The notes under the pieces are model-generated. The model made no database searches, was not told the origin of the DNA, and saw only the letters and a program-made list of their open reading frames with translations. Below, piece by piece: positions 24,649-36,960 of a DNA stretch of 64,000 nucleotides. Position 1 is the stretch's first letter; every line of letters starts with the position of its first letter. Source of the DNA: Vigna angularis (taxonomy: Eukaryota > Streptophyta > Magnoliopsida > Fabales > Fabaceae); the NCBI RefSeq assembly GCF_016808095.1, contig NC_068972.1, forward strand, positions 12,010,861 through 12,074,860, in the 5' to 3' direction. The position numbers were made by a program, and so were the translations under genes.

Positions 24649-24971
24649 TTATTTTCGCATTACATTCCCCTCAACCTAGAAAAATATATATATTAAAACT
24701 ATAAAAACTTTTAGCTCCATCATAATATGGTGACATTAATTTGAACTACCTTAGAAAATATTGTAAAAATTAAGATTAATATAATTTTACCTCATAACTT
24801 CCAATATAATTTTCTTGAATTTTTTTGTATGTGGAGACTCTTCCCTTAAAGCCTATATATAAAAAAAATATGATTAACGCATTAGAGAGAATAATATAAT
24901 GTCATAATTTATTTTGGAAGGGTCACATCAACTTTATTATTTATCAATATCTGTTTCCATTTTATTTACGA

Positions 24972-25053
<82 letters not shown>

Positions 25054-25946
25054 AAGAAGAAAAAAAATATTGGTAAATGAAGAAGGTAAGTTAAGATAAA
25101 TACCAAACTAATGAGATGTGTAACTTGATTCCAGTGAAATGCTAAATAAGTGTTAACGCATCTCTCAAACTCATCTATGAGTTTCGTATATAAATCCCAA
25201 GGATAGCCATAGACACTACAAATGTATTCAAAGATATTTTCATCACATTCTTTGGATCTTTTCAGAAAGTCTTGGGCCAATATACATAATACTGGAACTT
25301 CATTAGCATCTTTAAATCCAATCTGTCTTGCTGCAACCACATCATTAAATAAGATAGTCAAAACATTATATAACATACCTTACCCTTGTGTACACGTGTC
25401 TTCACATTATGCATTATAACCCTTGAAGAAAACCTGTTTTAAGGTTGTTATACTTGGAACTTTTCCAATAACTAAAAAGGTATCCATTTTAATGTAGAAA
25501 ATGATTGTAGACACACTAAAAAAGTGCATGAACATTTAATATAAAAAGAATAAAACATAATAAATTTATACATGAACATTGAATATAAATATAATAAAAT
25601 AATAAATTTATAAGTTAGGTAAATAGAAAGATAGATAAATTGAAAAAACAAATATATAATAGACAATGTACATAAAATCATGATATATGTGTATTTTTCT
25701 TTTAATTAATTCCATAGGTGAGAATAAGGAAATTGAAAGTCACAAATTAAACATTATACCAACGTAGTGGGAGAACTTTTCAATCTCTATAAGATCGTTA
25801 GATTTCGTCTTTTTTAGGAGTGGAATCAACTTCTTCTGCTTTCTAACTATCTTTGCACGTCGTCTCGCATGTCGTCGGTAGGTTGTGGTGAGAGCGACGA
25901 CAATTAATCCGGCAACAGAGGCAGCTAAAACTTGTAATAATTTCAT
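22578..25946 (-). CDS. NADKc-like P-loop (zeta-toxin-fold) kinase family gene B, probably catalytically impaired
   Basis: Eight exons with consistent phases: 25946-25760, 25330-25104, 24852-24791, 24580-24395, 24011-23882, 23510-23167, 23076-22932, 22859-22578. Together they give 520 codons plus stop with no internal stop. An N-terminal membrane segment (about 5-21) is followed by a strongly basic patch (YRRHARRRAKIVRKQKK). The C-terminal half is the plant P-loop domain related to zeta toxins, the family that includes the Arabidopsis calmodulin-dependent NAD kinase NADKc. Compared with gene A, Walker A reads GGGMGTKKT (204-212), so the invariant glycine before the lysine is replaced by Lys. 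EADAF has become ETNVF (the Asp position is Asn237), and MDGT has become MVDT (289-292). The fold is otherwise kept, including [12 protein letters not shown] and MARN. The frame is open but ATP-dependent catalysis is doubtful. A long (TA)n tract sits in intron 2. Confidence 0.85.
24976..25051. repeat. (TA)n microsatellite in intron 2 of gene B
   Basis: About 76 bases of alternating TA between exons 2 and 3. A shorter (AT)n of about 34 bases lies in intron 3 near 24615-24648. Confidence 0.9.
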
Positions 25947-28900
25947 TTTCTTTAAAACTCAAATCCTGTCTATTTGTTTAGGTTTACAGGTAAAACTGGC
26001 AAAAGAATCTATTAATTTGGTTGCTTTATAACTATAATTTGTCACTGTTCGCCTTTTTCTTAGGTTTTTTTTATTATACATATATAAGTCTAAATTTTAA
26101 CAAATCACGACTTCCGGATCTCAACCACCAAGGCATGACAATTAATAACCACAAATTAAATAGTATGTTCTTCACTTCAAGCCACATGTTATAATAAAAA
26201 TAAAAGAGAATTATCACACTTATGAAGGGTTTTACTAGCACTCGAGTCTCATTCTTGTTCAAACTCCTCTTATAATGTAGGGGCACAATCCACTTGTTAT
26301 TCTTGGCATTCATAAGCTTCAAAACAGCAGTTGGTTTAATCAACTTCACCACTTTTACGGGAAGTAACGTATATTATTTTCTCAATTAAGCTTTTATAAT
26401 TTTTTTAAAATAGACTCAATCTTTATTTCATTATATTGAAATTTATATTCCTTTTATAAATATCACATGTCATATTATAGTATTTTTGTTTTTTTAATTA
26501 TTTATTTATCACTTTTGTTTATTTTAAGTTTTGTTAACTTGTCAATATTGTTAGTGTCAAGTATTAGTGTTAATAATATCATATATCTATGTCTTGTATT
26601 TAACTTATTTTCTATATTTATTTTTTAACTTAATTAAGTACCAATTTTTTTTATGTTGTTGACTTTTTTTTTTGGTTTTGTGTATGTTCTAAATATGTTT
26701 TGTAAAATATACTTTATTCCTTTCAAAGATTGGAATTTCATAACTCCTAATTAATTAGTGCAAAAAATGTTTTTCGAAATCACTTAATAGATTTTGGTTT
26801 CAAGAGAAATAAAATCTTTCAAAATGATATTTTAGAAATATTTTATGATATTTTTGAAATATTTTTCCTAACTATAGTTTTGGTTCTAAAATAATCAAAT
26901 CACATACTAGTACATGTTTTGGTTATTTAAAAAACCAAAATCCATCACAAAATTTCAAAAGTGCCATTATTATTTTTTAATTCTATCTCTTTGTCAGATA
27001 ATAGGTTTCGATTTTACAAATAATGGAAGTCTATTGCTTTAATTATAAAATCAAATTATAATAAAATTATCATATGTTATAAATTTATCCTCACTGTTAA
27101 GGGTCTGGCGTCCAACACTAAAACATTTTAAAATTTAAGTTTTTGTGCGATTCCAAAGGCACCTAACATGAGTATTTGCTTCAAATTAATCTTTTATTGT
27201 CCCAAAACATGTTTCTTTGAGTTCATTTTTCATATATTAGAACTCTACTAAAGACATTTATTTCATTATGTCGCTTAGAACTCTTTTGTTTTCCTCTACA
27301 ATTGGGAGACACCGATTTCCATTTCTCCATTGCTAGTACGAAGACGAACGTCACTTCATTTCTTTATCATTATTGCACTCATGAGGTGTCATTTTCGCCA
27401 CAATTGCAGTCGTCTCTATTCTTGCTCACCTTGTTCCATTTCCATTGTTGGCTTACTCGTTCGTTTTCTCTCCTTGCTTTTTTTTTTTGTTTCGTTAAGG
27501 CTCCTTGTGTTCTTCTTAAAATACACATTTTGTGTTGTCATTTGTGTTCAGGTTTTGCATTCAGGTCGATTTTTTGTAGCACTTGTTTCTTTGTTTCGAA
27601 GTGTTTTTTCCATTGTTGCATGACCTAGCTTATGCGTTTCTAGGTTCTTCAAAATTTATATAGTTTTCTATGTTGTTAATATATTTTTGATATGTTTGGT
27701 TTACGTTTGGATTTTTCTTATTGTTTTAGTTTTGTCTAAATTCAAAATCTGGACAGAAAAAAAAACAATTTAAAAAACTTATAGAATAAGTTTTGGTTAT
27801 AGCAAAAACCAAAGTATGTAATGAATAATAGGCTTTGAAAATAACTGAAGCATATTCTCTACCACAAGTTTTTCTTTTTTATTTCAATCTTTTTTTAATT
27901 GCTTTTGGTTTCGATTGTGAAAACAATAAAAGTCTATCTTGAAAATACATGTTACTATTAAAAACCAAAGCCAAAAGCTTCATTTCTTTATCTCATCTGA
28001 ATATATGTTGATTGAGAAACTAAAGTATAATGTTGAAAAAAATTAGTGTGAAAACCATTTGCTAAACTAGTGACTCTTGTTAATTTGTTTCCTATTCTCA
28101 CCTTTGGGTTCCTTTTCCAATAGCTTTCAAACAATGGTGTTGTGTTCTCTTCTTCCATCATACATAACTCACTAATAATCTCTTTGCTGATAAAACAAAA
28201 AACAAAGAAAAAAACTAATAATCTATTCATTCCCTTTTAATGAAGATCAAATAGTCTCTAATGTATTATACTCTAACTTCTGTCATTAAAGTTAAGTTTG
28301 TTGGATCTCATATAACCACTTTTTATCATTCATATTTGTGTTAATGGTCATATCTTTCTATTCTTCGTCTAAATCATTCATCAAGATTTGTGGTTATCAT
28401 CGTTTTTACGTTCTAAGTTCATTGGCTTGAACAAATTTCACATATATTAGTCTATGCTTGATATTATCATAATTTTTATTTTGTTTATTTTTATCTTTTA
28501 TTGATATTTTTATTATTATCTTTTTAAATAATTAAGGATTTATTAAATAAATTTAGAAAAGATAAGTATTTTATATTTTATTAGTATTTTGATATAACAT
28601 TGTACTAAATATTTAAAAGTAAACCTTCGAGCTGCATACAATATCTAGACGACACAATTTCAACTTAATAAATTTTTTTATCATAGATAGGAACATTTCT
28701 TTTGTTAATTTAATTTAATTTATATTTTATTAAGTTAAATTTAATTAAAATTAAAATTAATTTATATTTTATTTGGTTAAATTTAATTAAAATTAAATTT
28801 TAATTTATATTATATTATATATATATTTTTTGTTTGTAATTTTATTTAAATTTTTTCTTTATAAAATATATATTTTTAAATATTTGTTGATATTCGCATA

Positions 28901-29733
28901 CACATGTGAATTTTAAAATATTCTAATATATTTTTTAAACACTATCTGCGTGTCTGACTCATTATCATCTCTAATCACTACAAAAGTTATTATATTTGTA
29001 AATATTAAAATTACTGTCACAAATAAAGTTTTTAACAATTAAAAATAATTTTCAAAATTTCATATATTAAAAGTAGTTTGTGAGAAATGTTAATGTTGTT
29101 GGTAGAAAATAAAAAATTAATATAAGTTGAAAATCGCTATAAAATTTAATCATATTTTACAATATTTTATTATATTTTGACAATACAAAATATATCATAT
29201 TTTATTATAATTTAACAATGATGAAAAATTTTAAATCATAAAATATTATTTAAAATGTATTTTAGAATTTTTTTAATTTAAAAATAAAATTTTTAATTAT
29301 TCTATTTTCTCAAACTATGTTAATATTTTCTTTGACCAAACTAAGTTAATATTTTCTCAATTTCATACAAAAGTGTTTTCTTTTTTATTCTATTTGCTCC
29401 AAACAAAACATAGCGTTTAGGGATTATTCCATCAAAAAGCTGGGCCTAATACTCAAACTTATGGGACTTTAGAGAGGGGTTCATTGGATGATCAACACAA
29501 AATCTGAATCCAATCTACTTAATGGATTTACACTGTTTCTAACTCAAAATTTTATAAAATAAATTTATGGTGTCTCTTGTTAAAAATATTTTCAATATAA
29601 AATATTTATATTATATTTGTATGAGTCACTCACTAAAACTATCCATTAATTTTGATATTTTATAGAGAGAAAGTTCACTAAATAAACAATACAATTAGTC
29701 TAACTTAAACTTTTAAGACAAACAAGTTTATGA

Positions 29734-29740
<7 letters not shown>

Positions 29741-29790
<50 letters not shown>
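29741..29790. repeat. (AT)n microsatellite
   Basis: About 50 bases of alternating AT. Confidence 0.9.
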
Positions 29791-29795
<5 letters not shown>

Positions 29796-29822
29796 GGAAT
29801 TCATTTTTTCACGTTACTTTAC

Positions 29823-29982
29823 GTGAAACTTAAAAACACATTTGATTTTTCAATACTCTCAAATTCAATCCATATTTCTATTACTTCACTATATTTGTGA
29901 TGTGAAACTTAAAAACACATTTGATTTTCTGACACTCTCTCAAATCCAATTCATATTTCTATTACTTCACTCTATTTGTGAC
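29823..29982. repeat. Imperfect 80-bp tandem duplication
   Basis: Two head-to-tail copies beginning GTGAAACTTAAAAACACATT and ending ACTTCACT(A/C)TATTTGTGA, with a few substitutions and a small indel between them. Confidence 0.85.
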
Positions 29983-30339
29983 TTATAAAGCATTAATATA
30001 TACCAATACTTAAATTAGGGTTTTGATAACAAAATGAATAAAATCAATTTGGAGAAGAACATGGGCAAGGAGGACACGAGTGAAGACATGTTGGGTCTAT
30101 CAAGGAGTAGATTTATCTAGGAGACACAATACCAAATGAAATATGAGTCCAACCATATAAGATATTGACATCACTCTCTGCCCAAAATCTTAATACAATA
30201 GATTAATGAGTCTTTCATCTTTATATAATGTTCTACTTTCTTATTTCTATCCAACGTAGGACTTAAACTCACACTTAGATTCTCAACACAATCAATTTGA
30301 CAAGAGACAATGGAGGTGTTAATGGTGAGTGATGGAAAC

Positions 30340-30719
30340 TGTGACGCCCGGGCACTGACGAGGGCGGGGAGTGCGACTCCTGGCAGGCTTCGAGTGGAAG
30401 GGGTACATGGACGAATCGGACATACACCGGAATGAGAGGGATCTGGAGACTGTATAGGTATGGGACTATACGGTTGAAAGATAGCTTAAAGGAATTGATT
30501 GGGCTACTCATATCACCAAAATGCATTTGCTTTTCGGTAGCCTGACCCATAAGAACTCCATGGTTAAGCGTGCTTAGCCTGGAGCAATTTAGGGATGGGT
30601 GACCTTCTGGGAAGTTTTCCCGGAAAGTGTGCGAGTGAGGACAAAGCACACTGGAAAGCCACGTGGTGATCTGTGGGGGCAGTCGACATTCCCTGTAGGC
30701 TGCTGGGGGGGCGTTACAG
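30340..30719 (+). mobile_element. Cassandra (TRIM) solo LTR carrying a 5S rRNA-like sequence
   Basis: This is a 380-bp element with TGTGACGCCC...GGGGCGTTACA ends, flanked by the 5-bp target duplication GAAAC (30335-30339 and 30720-30724). Inside, 30551-30616 closely follows plant 5S rRNA: AGAACTCCATGGTTAAGCGT, GCTTAGCC, GGATGGGTGACC and CTGGGAAGTT correspond to the 5S segments that include the pol III internal promoter. LTRs with an embedded 5S sequence define Cassandra terminal-repeat retrotransposons. Only one LTR is present, so it is a solo LTR left by recombination. A related reversed, truncated copy is at about 12987-13293. Confidence 0.9.
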
Positions 30720-33038
30720 AAACCCTAAAGTTACCAGTAAGTTGAGCATTATCAACAGTACAAAGACAATGTTCTAGAGTCACTGAAATTTTAAAGAAAA
30801 AGTCAAATACATGCAGACTCAGATGAGAGTGAAACCTTATGAATGTAAAATTTAACTAAAAAAAATCATTAAATAATAAATAATTTAGAGATTAAAATAA
30901 TTAATAATTTTAAAGATTTTAACTCTTTATTATTCTTGATTTTAAATTGATTTCTAATTAATTTAAACACTAATTTTTTGTTAAATAAAATTATGATAAT
31001 TAATATTAGAGATCAATTTAGATTATAATTCATAAATAAATTATAATCTTTTATTTATAAAGACCATTTTAAATACTAACAACATTTAATTTATAAAATA
31101 ACATCTAAATTAATGAATATAGTGTCTAATTATTTTTTTTGTTTCTAAAATTACTTACATTCAATTATTTTCTTACAGTGATAATTACCTCATTTTAAAT
31201 TTTAATTTTAAATTCATTTTAGAAAAAAAAAAGCTACAGAGTATACTAAATTACTGGTATATCTCATTATAACTTTTATTCAATAACATTAATTCAATTT
31301 TTTTTACTGAAGAAATAACATTGAGTTATAAGTTCTTTGACTTAACATATCAAGAAAATTTTATTTTATCCCAAATTTAAGTAATGCGCCTTCGTATAAA
31401 TAAAAAATAGAAGAAACATATACTTCATATGCAGAAGTATAAATTATTTAATTATATTTTATATTTTTTCTCTTAAAATTTATATAAATAATTAAGATAT
31501 TATAATAATAATAAAAAGATATCTAATTAATAAAATATACAACTTAGTATATGGTAATTTCATTATTTTCCACAATAACATTTTTAATATAAAAAACAAC
31601 TCTTTAAAATAAATCTCAATAAAATTTTAAATATTTAGTATTTAAATAAAAATATATCCTCCCATATTAATGTTTATATTTTGATAAAATCTTGTTCCTA
31701 AATTTATCTTACATACGTGTTAGCTAACTAACTAATAGAGAGACGTTATGATTAATTGAACGATGGATAGTCTAAAAAAAATTGGTCTTTCATTTTAAAC
31801 TAAATACTTTTGCTTAAAAAATAAACATATTAATGATAATAGTAAGAATTCGTTTTAATTAATAATACATCACTACCATTATATTTCTAAACAAAGCTAA
31901 AAATCAACAATTCTTATACAAAAGTTGACCGATGTTTTACTAAATATAACATACATAATAGCAAGTCATGGTTGCCAATTCAATAAAACAAGAAAAGTTA
32001 AGCATTTATTATTGATGATGTTTGTTTAGTCCTAAAACACTGTAGTGTTGGTGAACAGTTGAAAAAGAAAGGAGTCTACCAATATTAAACAAGCTCAAAC
32101 AAAATATGGAAAAAATGCTAGATAGTCAAGTGCAGGAATGAAAAAAAAAGAAAAGAAAAAAATTATTTCATACCATTTAACAATTATCTGACAATTAATA
32201 CAGAGGTAAAATAGTTATAAAAAATTATATTTATGAAAGAAAAGTAAAAAGTAGTATATAGGGTAATGATATTTTGAGGTCCATTATATTTATTTGACAA
32301 CATAATATAAGAATAAAATAATAATGATAGTTACATACAGCCAAAGAAAAATCCTTAAACTCTAAACATTCATTCATGAAAAATACTAAATTATTTAACA
32401 CACCTAAATATTTTACATTAATTTGACACTATCTTTATTTACTTTTTATTTTTTTCTTTTTTAAAACAATACAAAAATTTATACTTCTTTTATTATTTTA
32501 TCCTTGTAATCTGTGTTAAATAAATGTATTATGGTATCATTACTTTATAAAAAAAAAGTAAAAAGTGGTGTTAAAGTAAGTAATTTTTGTTATCATTCCT
32601 CTAAAAGTAAATGAAGTCATCACAAAGAAAAATGAATAACGATATTTTGACATATAAATTTTTTATATTCATTTCTCTTCGGTTGTTTTTTATTTTATTT
32701 TTCTTTTGTACATATAAAAATTATTTGTATGAAAAGAATATAATGTGTTCCAAGAATATCATGAAAATAATGACAGGAAATTTGTATTACAGACAAAATC
32801 ACAATCATGGATGGAACACAGCAATACAATAATATAGGAGACTTAATTGAATGCAAGATATGATTAAGCTCCATAGAAAGCATAACTTAAGACACTTTTT
32901 TTTTTATCTTGATACAGAGAGAGATCTTTATTTTAATAGAGAAAGTAGGACGTTATCCTAAAGGATAGACGGATCAGGTATTCATACACACACACACTCT
33001 CTCTCTCACGTTGACAAAACAAGGCAGTCCCATTGAAT
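30720..33038. other. Intergenic, AT-rich, no supported gene
   Basis: Long AT-rich stretch between the Cassandra LTR and the SEO pseudogene. I see only low-complexity frames. A short (CA)n/(CT)n run lies at about 32986-33007, directly beyond the SEO stop codon. Confidence 0.55.
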
Positions 33039-35247
33039 CTATTGTATGGCATTGGCGGTATTCTCATTGTGGCAGCACTTATAGCTGATGAAAATCTCCA
33101 TAACCCTAGGACAATCTGGGCACTTGATGGTCTCTGGTAACTTTCCTGCAACATTAGGAATCTCAAGGTGTGAGCAACGGTGAGTGGTGGCCGCAATCTT
33201 CGCATGGTACTCTTTGAAGGATAACCCAAAGTCCTTTTTTATGCCTTCTTTCCATTTCTCAAACTCCGCCACTGTCTTCAAGACTGCGATTCCATGCACT
33301 CGTCACCACAGATGGCCCTTTACTGAGGAGAGCCCAACCGCTTTCATTCTTGTAGGAAAGCATCTTTTGAACTTCTTGGGTCACTGCATCAACTGGCTTC
33401 TGAACTTTAGTCACAAACAAACTCTCTATGCCACTCCAAAACCGCTTCGCCAGGCTTTTGTCTTCCTTTTCCACACAAAACAACTCTATGGAAATCTTTG
33501 CCTCCTTTACAGCCACATCGTTTGCAAGGGCACTCGCGTACTTATTGAACTGTTGGATCCATTCTTTGTCCTTCCCTCCATAGAACAAAATGTATTTCCG
33601 CCCTTCCACCTGTTCATACAAGTATCGTACATCACATCACAGTTTAAACAAATACTGTTGAATTATGATAAAATCTTGTACTTTTGTGAGAAATGAATAT
33701 ATTTTACCCAGCCGTTTATGATGGGATGAATGTTGCCTACTACAGAGCCAACCCAATTGATTTTGTTGTTTATTTGTTGTTCACTGAAAGTTGTAAACGG
33801 GAAAGCCCTGGTTCCATGAGCCTGAATCAAATGGAATGCGTTGGAGTGTTGCACCTTCCCTTGAGTGCTTAACACCACAACCATAGGATTCTTTTTGAAG
33901 TGCCATTCCTCCTTAATCTACTTGTATCCAGCTATGATTCCAGAGTACTGCACCACGTACCATGGCATCTTGCTTTTCAAAACCTCAAATTTCTTGCGCA
34001 GCAGCTCGGTCCATGCCTCCACAATAGGAATCCACACAATCTTATAACTCTCCTTAGTTTTAATCGAATCATAAACAGGTCGTAGTACTGAAATCTCTTC
34101 TTCCGTGATGTCTAGGGAAGAAATAAACAGGTACACGTTCTTCTTTTTTAGCACCGTCATCTCCACCTACCAAGCAACAAATGAATCATCATTAGGAACT
34201 ATAATATGCGTAAATCATTAATACTTTAAAGCATCGCTTCATAATGCGTAAATTTTTTTTTTCTTTTATTTTTTTGCATGTAAATATAAGAAGGAAACGG
34301 ATGTCCATTACCAATATATTTATATTATTCTTTTTTAAAATAGTCGTGGTTTCGTACTGGGACCACGGGATCCTGACTGTTATTGTCCTAGGAAATAATT
34401 TAGTATTTACATAATGGTTAAGAAATATACCAAATTTTCTTATAAATTCACTTATATGTGAAATTGATAGAATTGTCTCTAAATATTTCTTTTTGAAATG
34501 CTTAATTAAGTTTCAATTAGATTATACATTTTGATATTTTTGGTTGAATTTCTATTAAATTTTATTGATATATTTTAAAAAATACTTTTTAATTGATTTA
34601 TTTTTAACTTTTTCCTTATTAATTGATGTGGTTGTTATTTTGGATGACGTCATATATATTTGTTTTTGGGTTAATAAATGGGAGATTTTATTATTAATAT
34701 AAAAAGGATAGTGTTGTTATAAAACAAGTGACTTAAGACTTTTACTACAAACTTATAAGGAATAATAAGACATGCTCTCTCCATTATCCACATAATCAAT
34801 CTCTATATCATTATCTATGTTATCAAAGGATTGTAAGAGTCTCCATCATTAATGTGATCGTTATTGGTAATATATTTTATTATGAAAACAATAAAAAAAC
34901 ATTAAAAGTTTTACATTAACAATATCATTTTATATTAACTATATAATTTTATATTTTTTTTCTTAAAGCTGGAGTTAAGAAATCAAAATGATTAGGACAA
35001 AATAACAGTTACCTCACAAATTAACAAACAAATTAAACAGTAATAATTCAATTAAGAAATAGAAAAAAATGTGAATATTTAATAGGCAAATAAAATATCA
35101 AATAAGACTTCATTAAAAATGTCCAAAATTTATTAGGGACTTCTAATTAATTAAGTATTTTTTTAAAGTATTTAACATATTTCATGTAAATATATTGTCA
35201 ATAAGTTAGATCATTTGAAAAAAAAACATTTCATATAAATTTTGATA

Positions 35248-35249
<2 letters not shown>

Positions 35250-35291
<42 letters not shown>
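35250..35291. repeat. (AT)n microsatellite in an SEO pseudogene intron
   Basis: About 42 bases of alternating AT within the 1.45-kb intron 34167-35617, which otherwise holds no recognisable feature. Confidence 0.9.
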
Positions 35292-35305
<14 letters not shown>

Positions 35306-35316
35306 GTCTCCATCTT

Positions 35317-35998
35317 AAGAGATAGTTGTGTCCCTTTCTATAGTTTGTACGATTTTATGCATTTCAGCCTGATTATGGTGGTCCAAATTACCCTTCTTTG
35401 ATCCTATTAGAGAGCACAATATTGCCTTAAGCAAAAATGTCACAATCATTTTCTTTCTTTCTGATGGACAAATTTCCACTTGTTTTAAATGAATGGTAGA
35501 TAGAGGAGTTATAAAAAGTACCTTTTTTTCTTTATTTTATGTCTTGAAAATTAAAAATGTGCCTTAAAGTGCGTTCTTATTTATAACCAAGTATAACCTA
35601 AACAAGAAATAACGAACCGTGGTCTTGGTAGCGCCATGAAACAGAGGCTGAGGAGCATCCTTGTTGAAAATCAGAACCTTTAACACTTCAATTATTTCAG
35701 TGGGACTTTGGAAAAGCCTTTTAAGCTTGCGATGATACTCCGCCTCATCTGAAACAATACAGAAAAATCCTCTAGTTAGTGTGTCATTCACTACTCCTTG
35801 CCTTTTACTACATCAGTTATATAGGTTTGAATCAAAAGCACATTTTTTTCGGAAAAAATCAAAAGCAAATATTAGCTATAAGGCAAAACGTGAGAAAATA
35901 ATTAAAGGCACAGAAGATTAGTTTAGTTGCTAACCTATCTGCTGTCTACAGAGCGTGATCTGCTTCCTGAGTTTGCTGAGTATGATGTTGATCTTTTG
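35317..35998. repeat. SEO-derived direct repeat flanking gene A, left copy
   Basis: This segment (an SEO intron, exon 35748-35618, and part of the next exon) is repeated in the same orientation at about 45963-46652, downstream of kinase gene A. The copies share GTTTTAAATGAATGGTAGAT, AGGAGTTATAAAA and the whole exon with scattered differences. Confidence 0.85.
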
Positions 35999-36437
35999 AC
36001 CGTAGTGAGACAGTTCGTGTTTATCCTCTCTTAAACAATCAATAAATTATACATTCATTAAAATAATAAGGAAGGTTGTACATGTAGGAAACGATTAAGC
36101 ATTAAGTAAGAAGAAGGTAACTTACGATTCAGTGATGAGACCATCAATCTGAGTAACTACAGAGACGATGGTGATGATGACCCAGTGACCATCAACAGGG
36201 ATTTGCTCTATTGCAAGCCCTAAAGCAGGTACATCCTTTATGTCGTAACTGGTAAGCTTCTCCAGCTCAAAGATTACCTCAATCACTTGCAGAGTTGCTT
36301 TCACCAAATTGTTGACCTCAGTAATGGCTTGGCTATGCTTCTGAAGAGCTGCGGGCCTTGTGAGCAATGGCACACGCTTCAGAATAGCCACCGATTTGGC
36401 AAGAGGGTCTGTGGGTTGATACTGAGCGAGGAGCCAA

Positions 36438-36960
36438 AAGTATAATAATCTGATAAAATTATTTAAACTGGCAATGCATACATTGTTTTCTCTAAAAGTA
36501 CTTCTATTAAGAACAAACTAATATATTCAACGCATTAAAACCTTTATAATTAATAAACTGATTTAACAATAACGCCTTTAGATTTTCCTGACAAATTGGA
36601 GAAGATTTAGAATAATGTTTATCAAAATAGTTAAACTTTTAAAAGATTAAATATGTTTTTAATTTATTAATTTTGATGCAAAACTAAAATTTATTATTAT
36701 GTAAAATTTGTTATATTTTAATCTCTAAATTTTATAAATAAATAAATACAATTATTTTAATCAAATTATTTTAAACATTTTTTATTTATAAAAAAATGTT
36801 TCCAACTAAAACAGAATAAACAATAAACAATTTAAATAATAATATAAAATATTATTTAATACATAAAAACTAACATAATTAAATTAAAAAAGTTATATCG
36901 CTTTAATTTTAAAATTTAGAGACAAAAATTATCAAAATTTTAAATAAAAACAAAATCTAA
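36438..36960. repeat. Third copy of the 3.42-3.98 kb / 48.37-48.92 kb segment
   Basis: From TATAATAATCTGATAAAA onward the sequence matches 3424-3980 and 48379-48922, including the CAATGCATACATTGTTTTCT stretch and the MITE that starts near 36645. The left junction falls inside an SEO exon and marks the truncation point. Similarity ends near 36955, just before the gene A leader region. Confidence 0.8.

Larger units (their letters stand above)
25947..30339. other. Intergenic, repeat-rich
   Basis: No supported gene. 26.8-28.0 kb has clustered TTTTGGTTT / AAACCAAA motifs around a less AT-rich core (about 27240-27640), possibly a DNA transposon. A CACTACAAAAG word at about 28977 may be a decayed CACTA end. 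An (AT)n tract lies at 29741-29790 and an approximately 80-bp tandem duplication at 29823-29982. 30.03-30.33 kb resembles a dispersed legume repeat. The 92-codon frame at 26074-26352 (-) and the 80-codon frame at 27988-28230 (-) have no recognised domain. Confidence 0.5.
33039..36438 (-). pseudogene. Sieve element occlusion (SEO) protein pseudogene, 5'-truncated
   Basis: SEO proteins form P-protein (in legumes, forisome) plugs in phloem sieve elements. Recognisable minus-strand exons: about 36436-36126 (QYQPTDPLAKSVAILKRVP, N-terminal SEO domain), 36029-35935 (KHELSHYGQKINIILSKL), 35748-35618 (LKRLFQSPTEIIEVLK...PLFHGATKTT), 34166-33708 (KKKNVYLFISSLDITEEEIS) and 33609-33039, ending in the family's CPDCPRVMEIFISYKCCH. 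Splice phases agree between exons. Three defects mark it as broken: the first roughly one to two hundred codons are missing, with an abrupt switch at about 36438 to unrelated repeat DNA; there is an in-frame TAG at 33918-33920; and a frameshift lies near 33297-33301. The codons outside these lesions are well kept, so inactivation looks fairly recent. Whether any product is made is unknown. Confidence 0.88.

Noticed and set aside
26074..26352. 92-codon minus-strand frame beginning MVKLIKPTAVLKLMN
   Set aside because: The start looks protein-like, but the frame soon becomes hydrophobic low-complexity sequence and matches no family I know.
27302..27628. Cys/Phe-rich frames of 97-108 codons
   Set aside because: T-rich sequence read in two frames, with composition typical of pyrimidine-rich non-coding DNA.
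28975..29150. CACTACAAAAG word suggesting a second CACTA element
   Set aside because: No matching inverted end or target duplication could be found.
30275..30783. 124- and 64-codon minus-strand frames across the Cassandra LTR
   Set aside because: Chance frames in a non-coding LTR. A short flanking frame (VTLEHCLCTVDNAQLTGNF) follows a possible acceptor but has no recognisable domain or continuation, so I do not call a gene.
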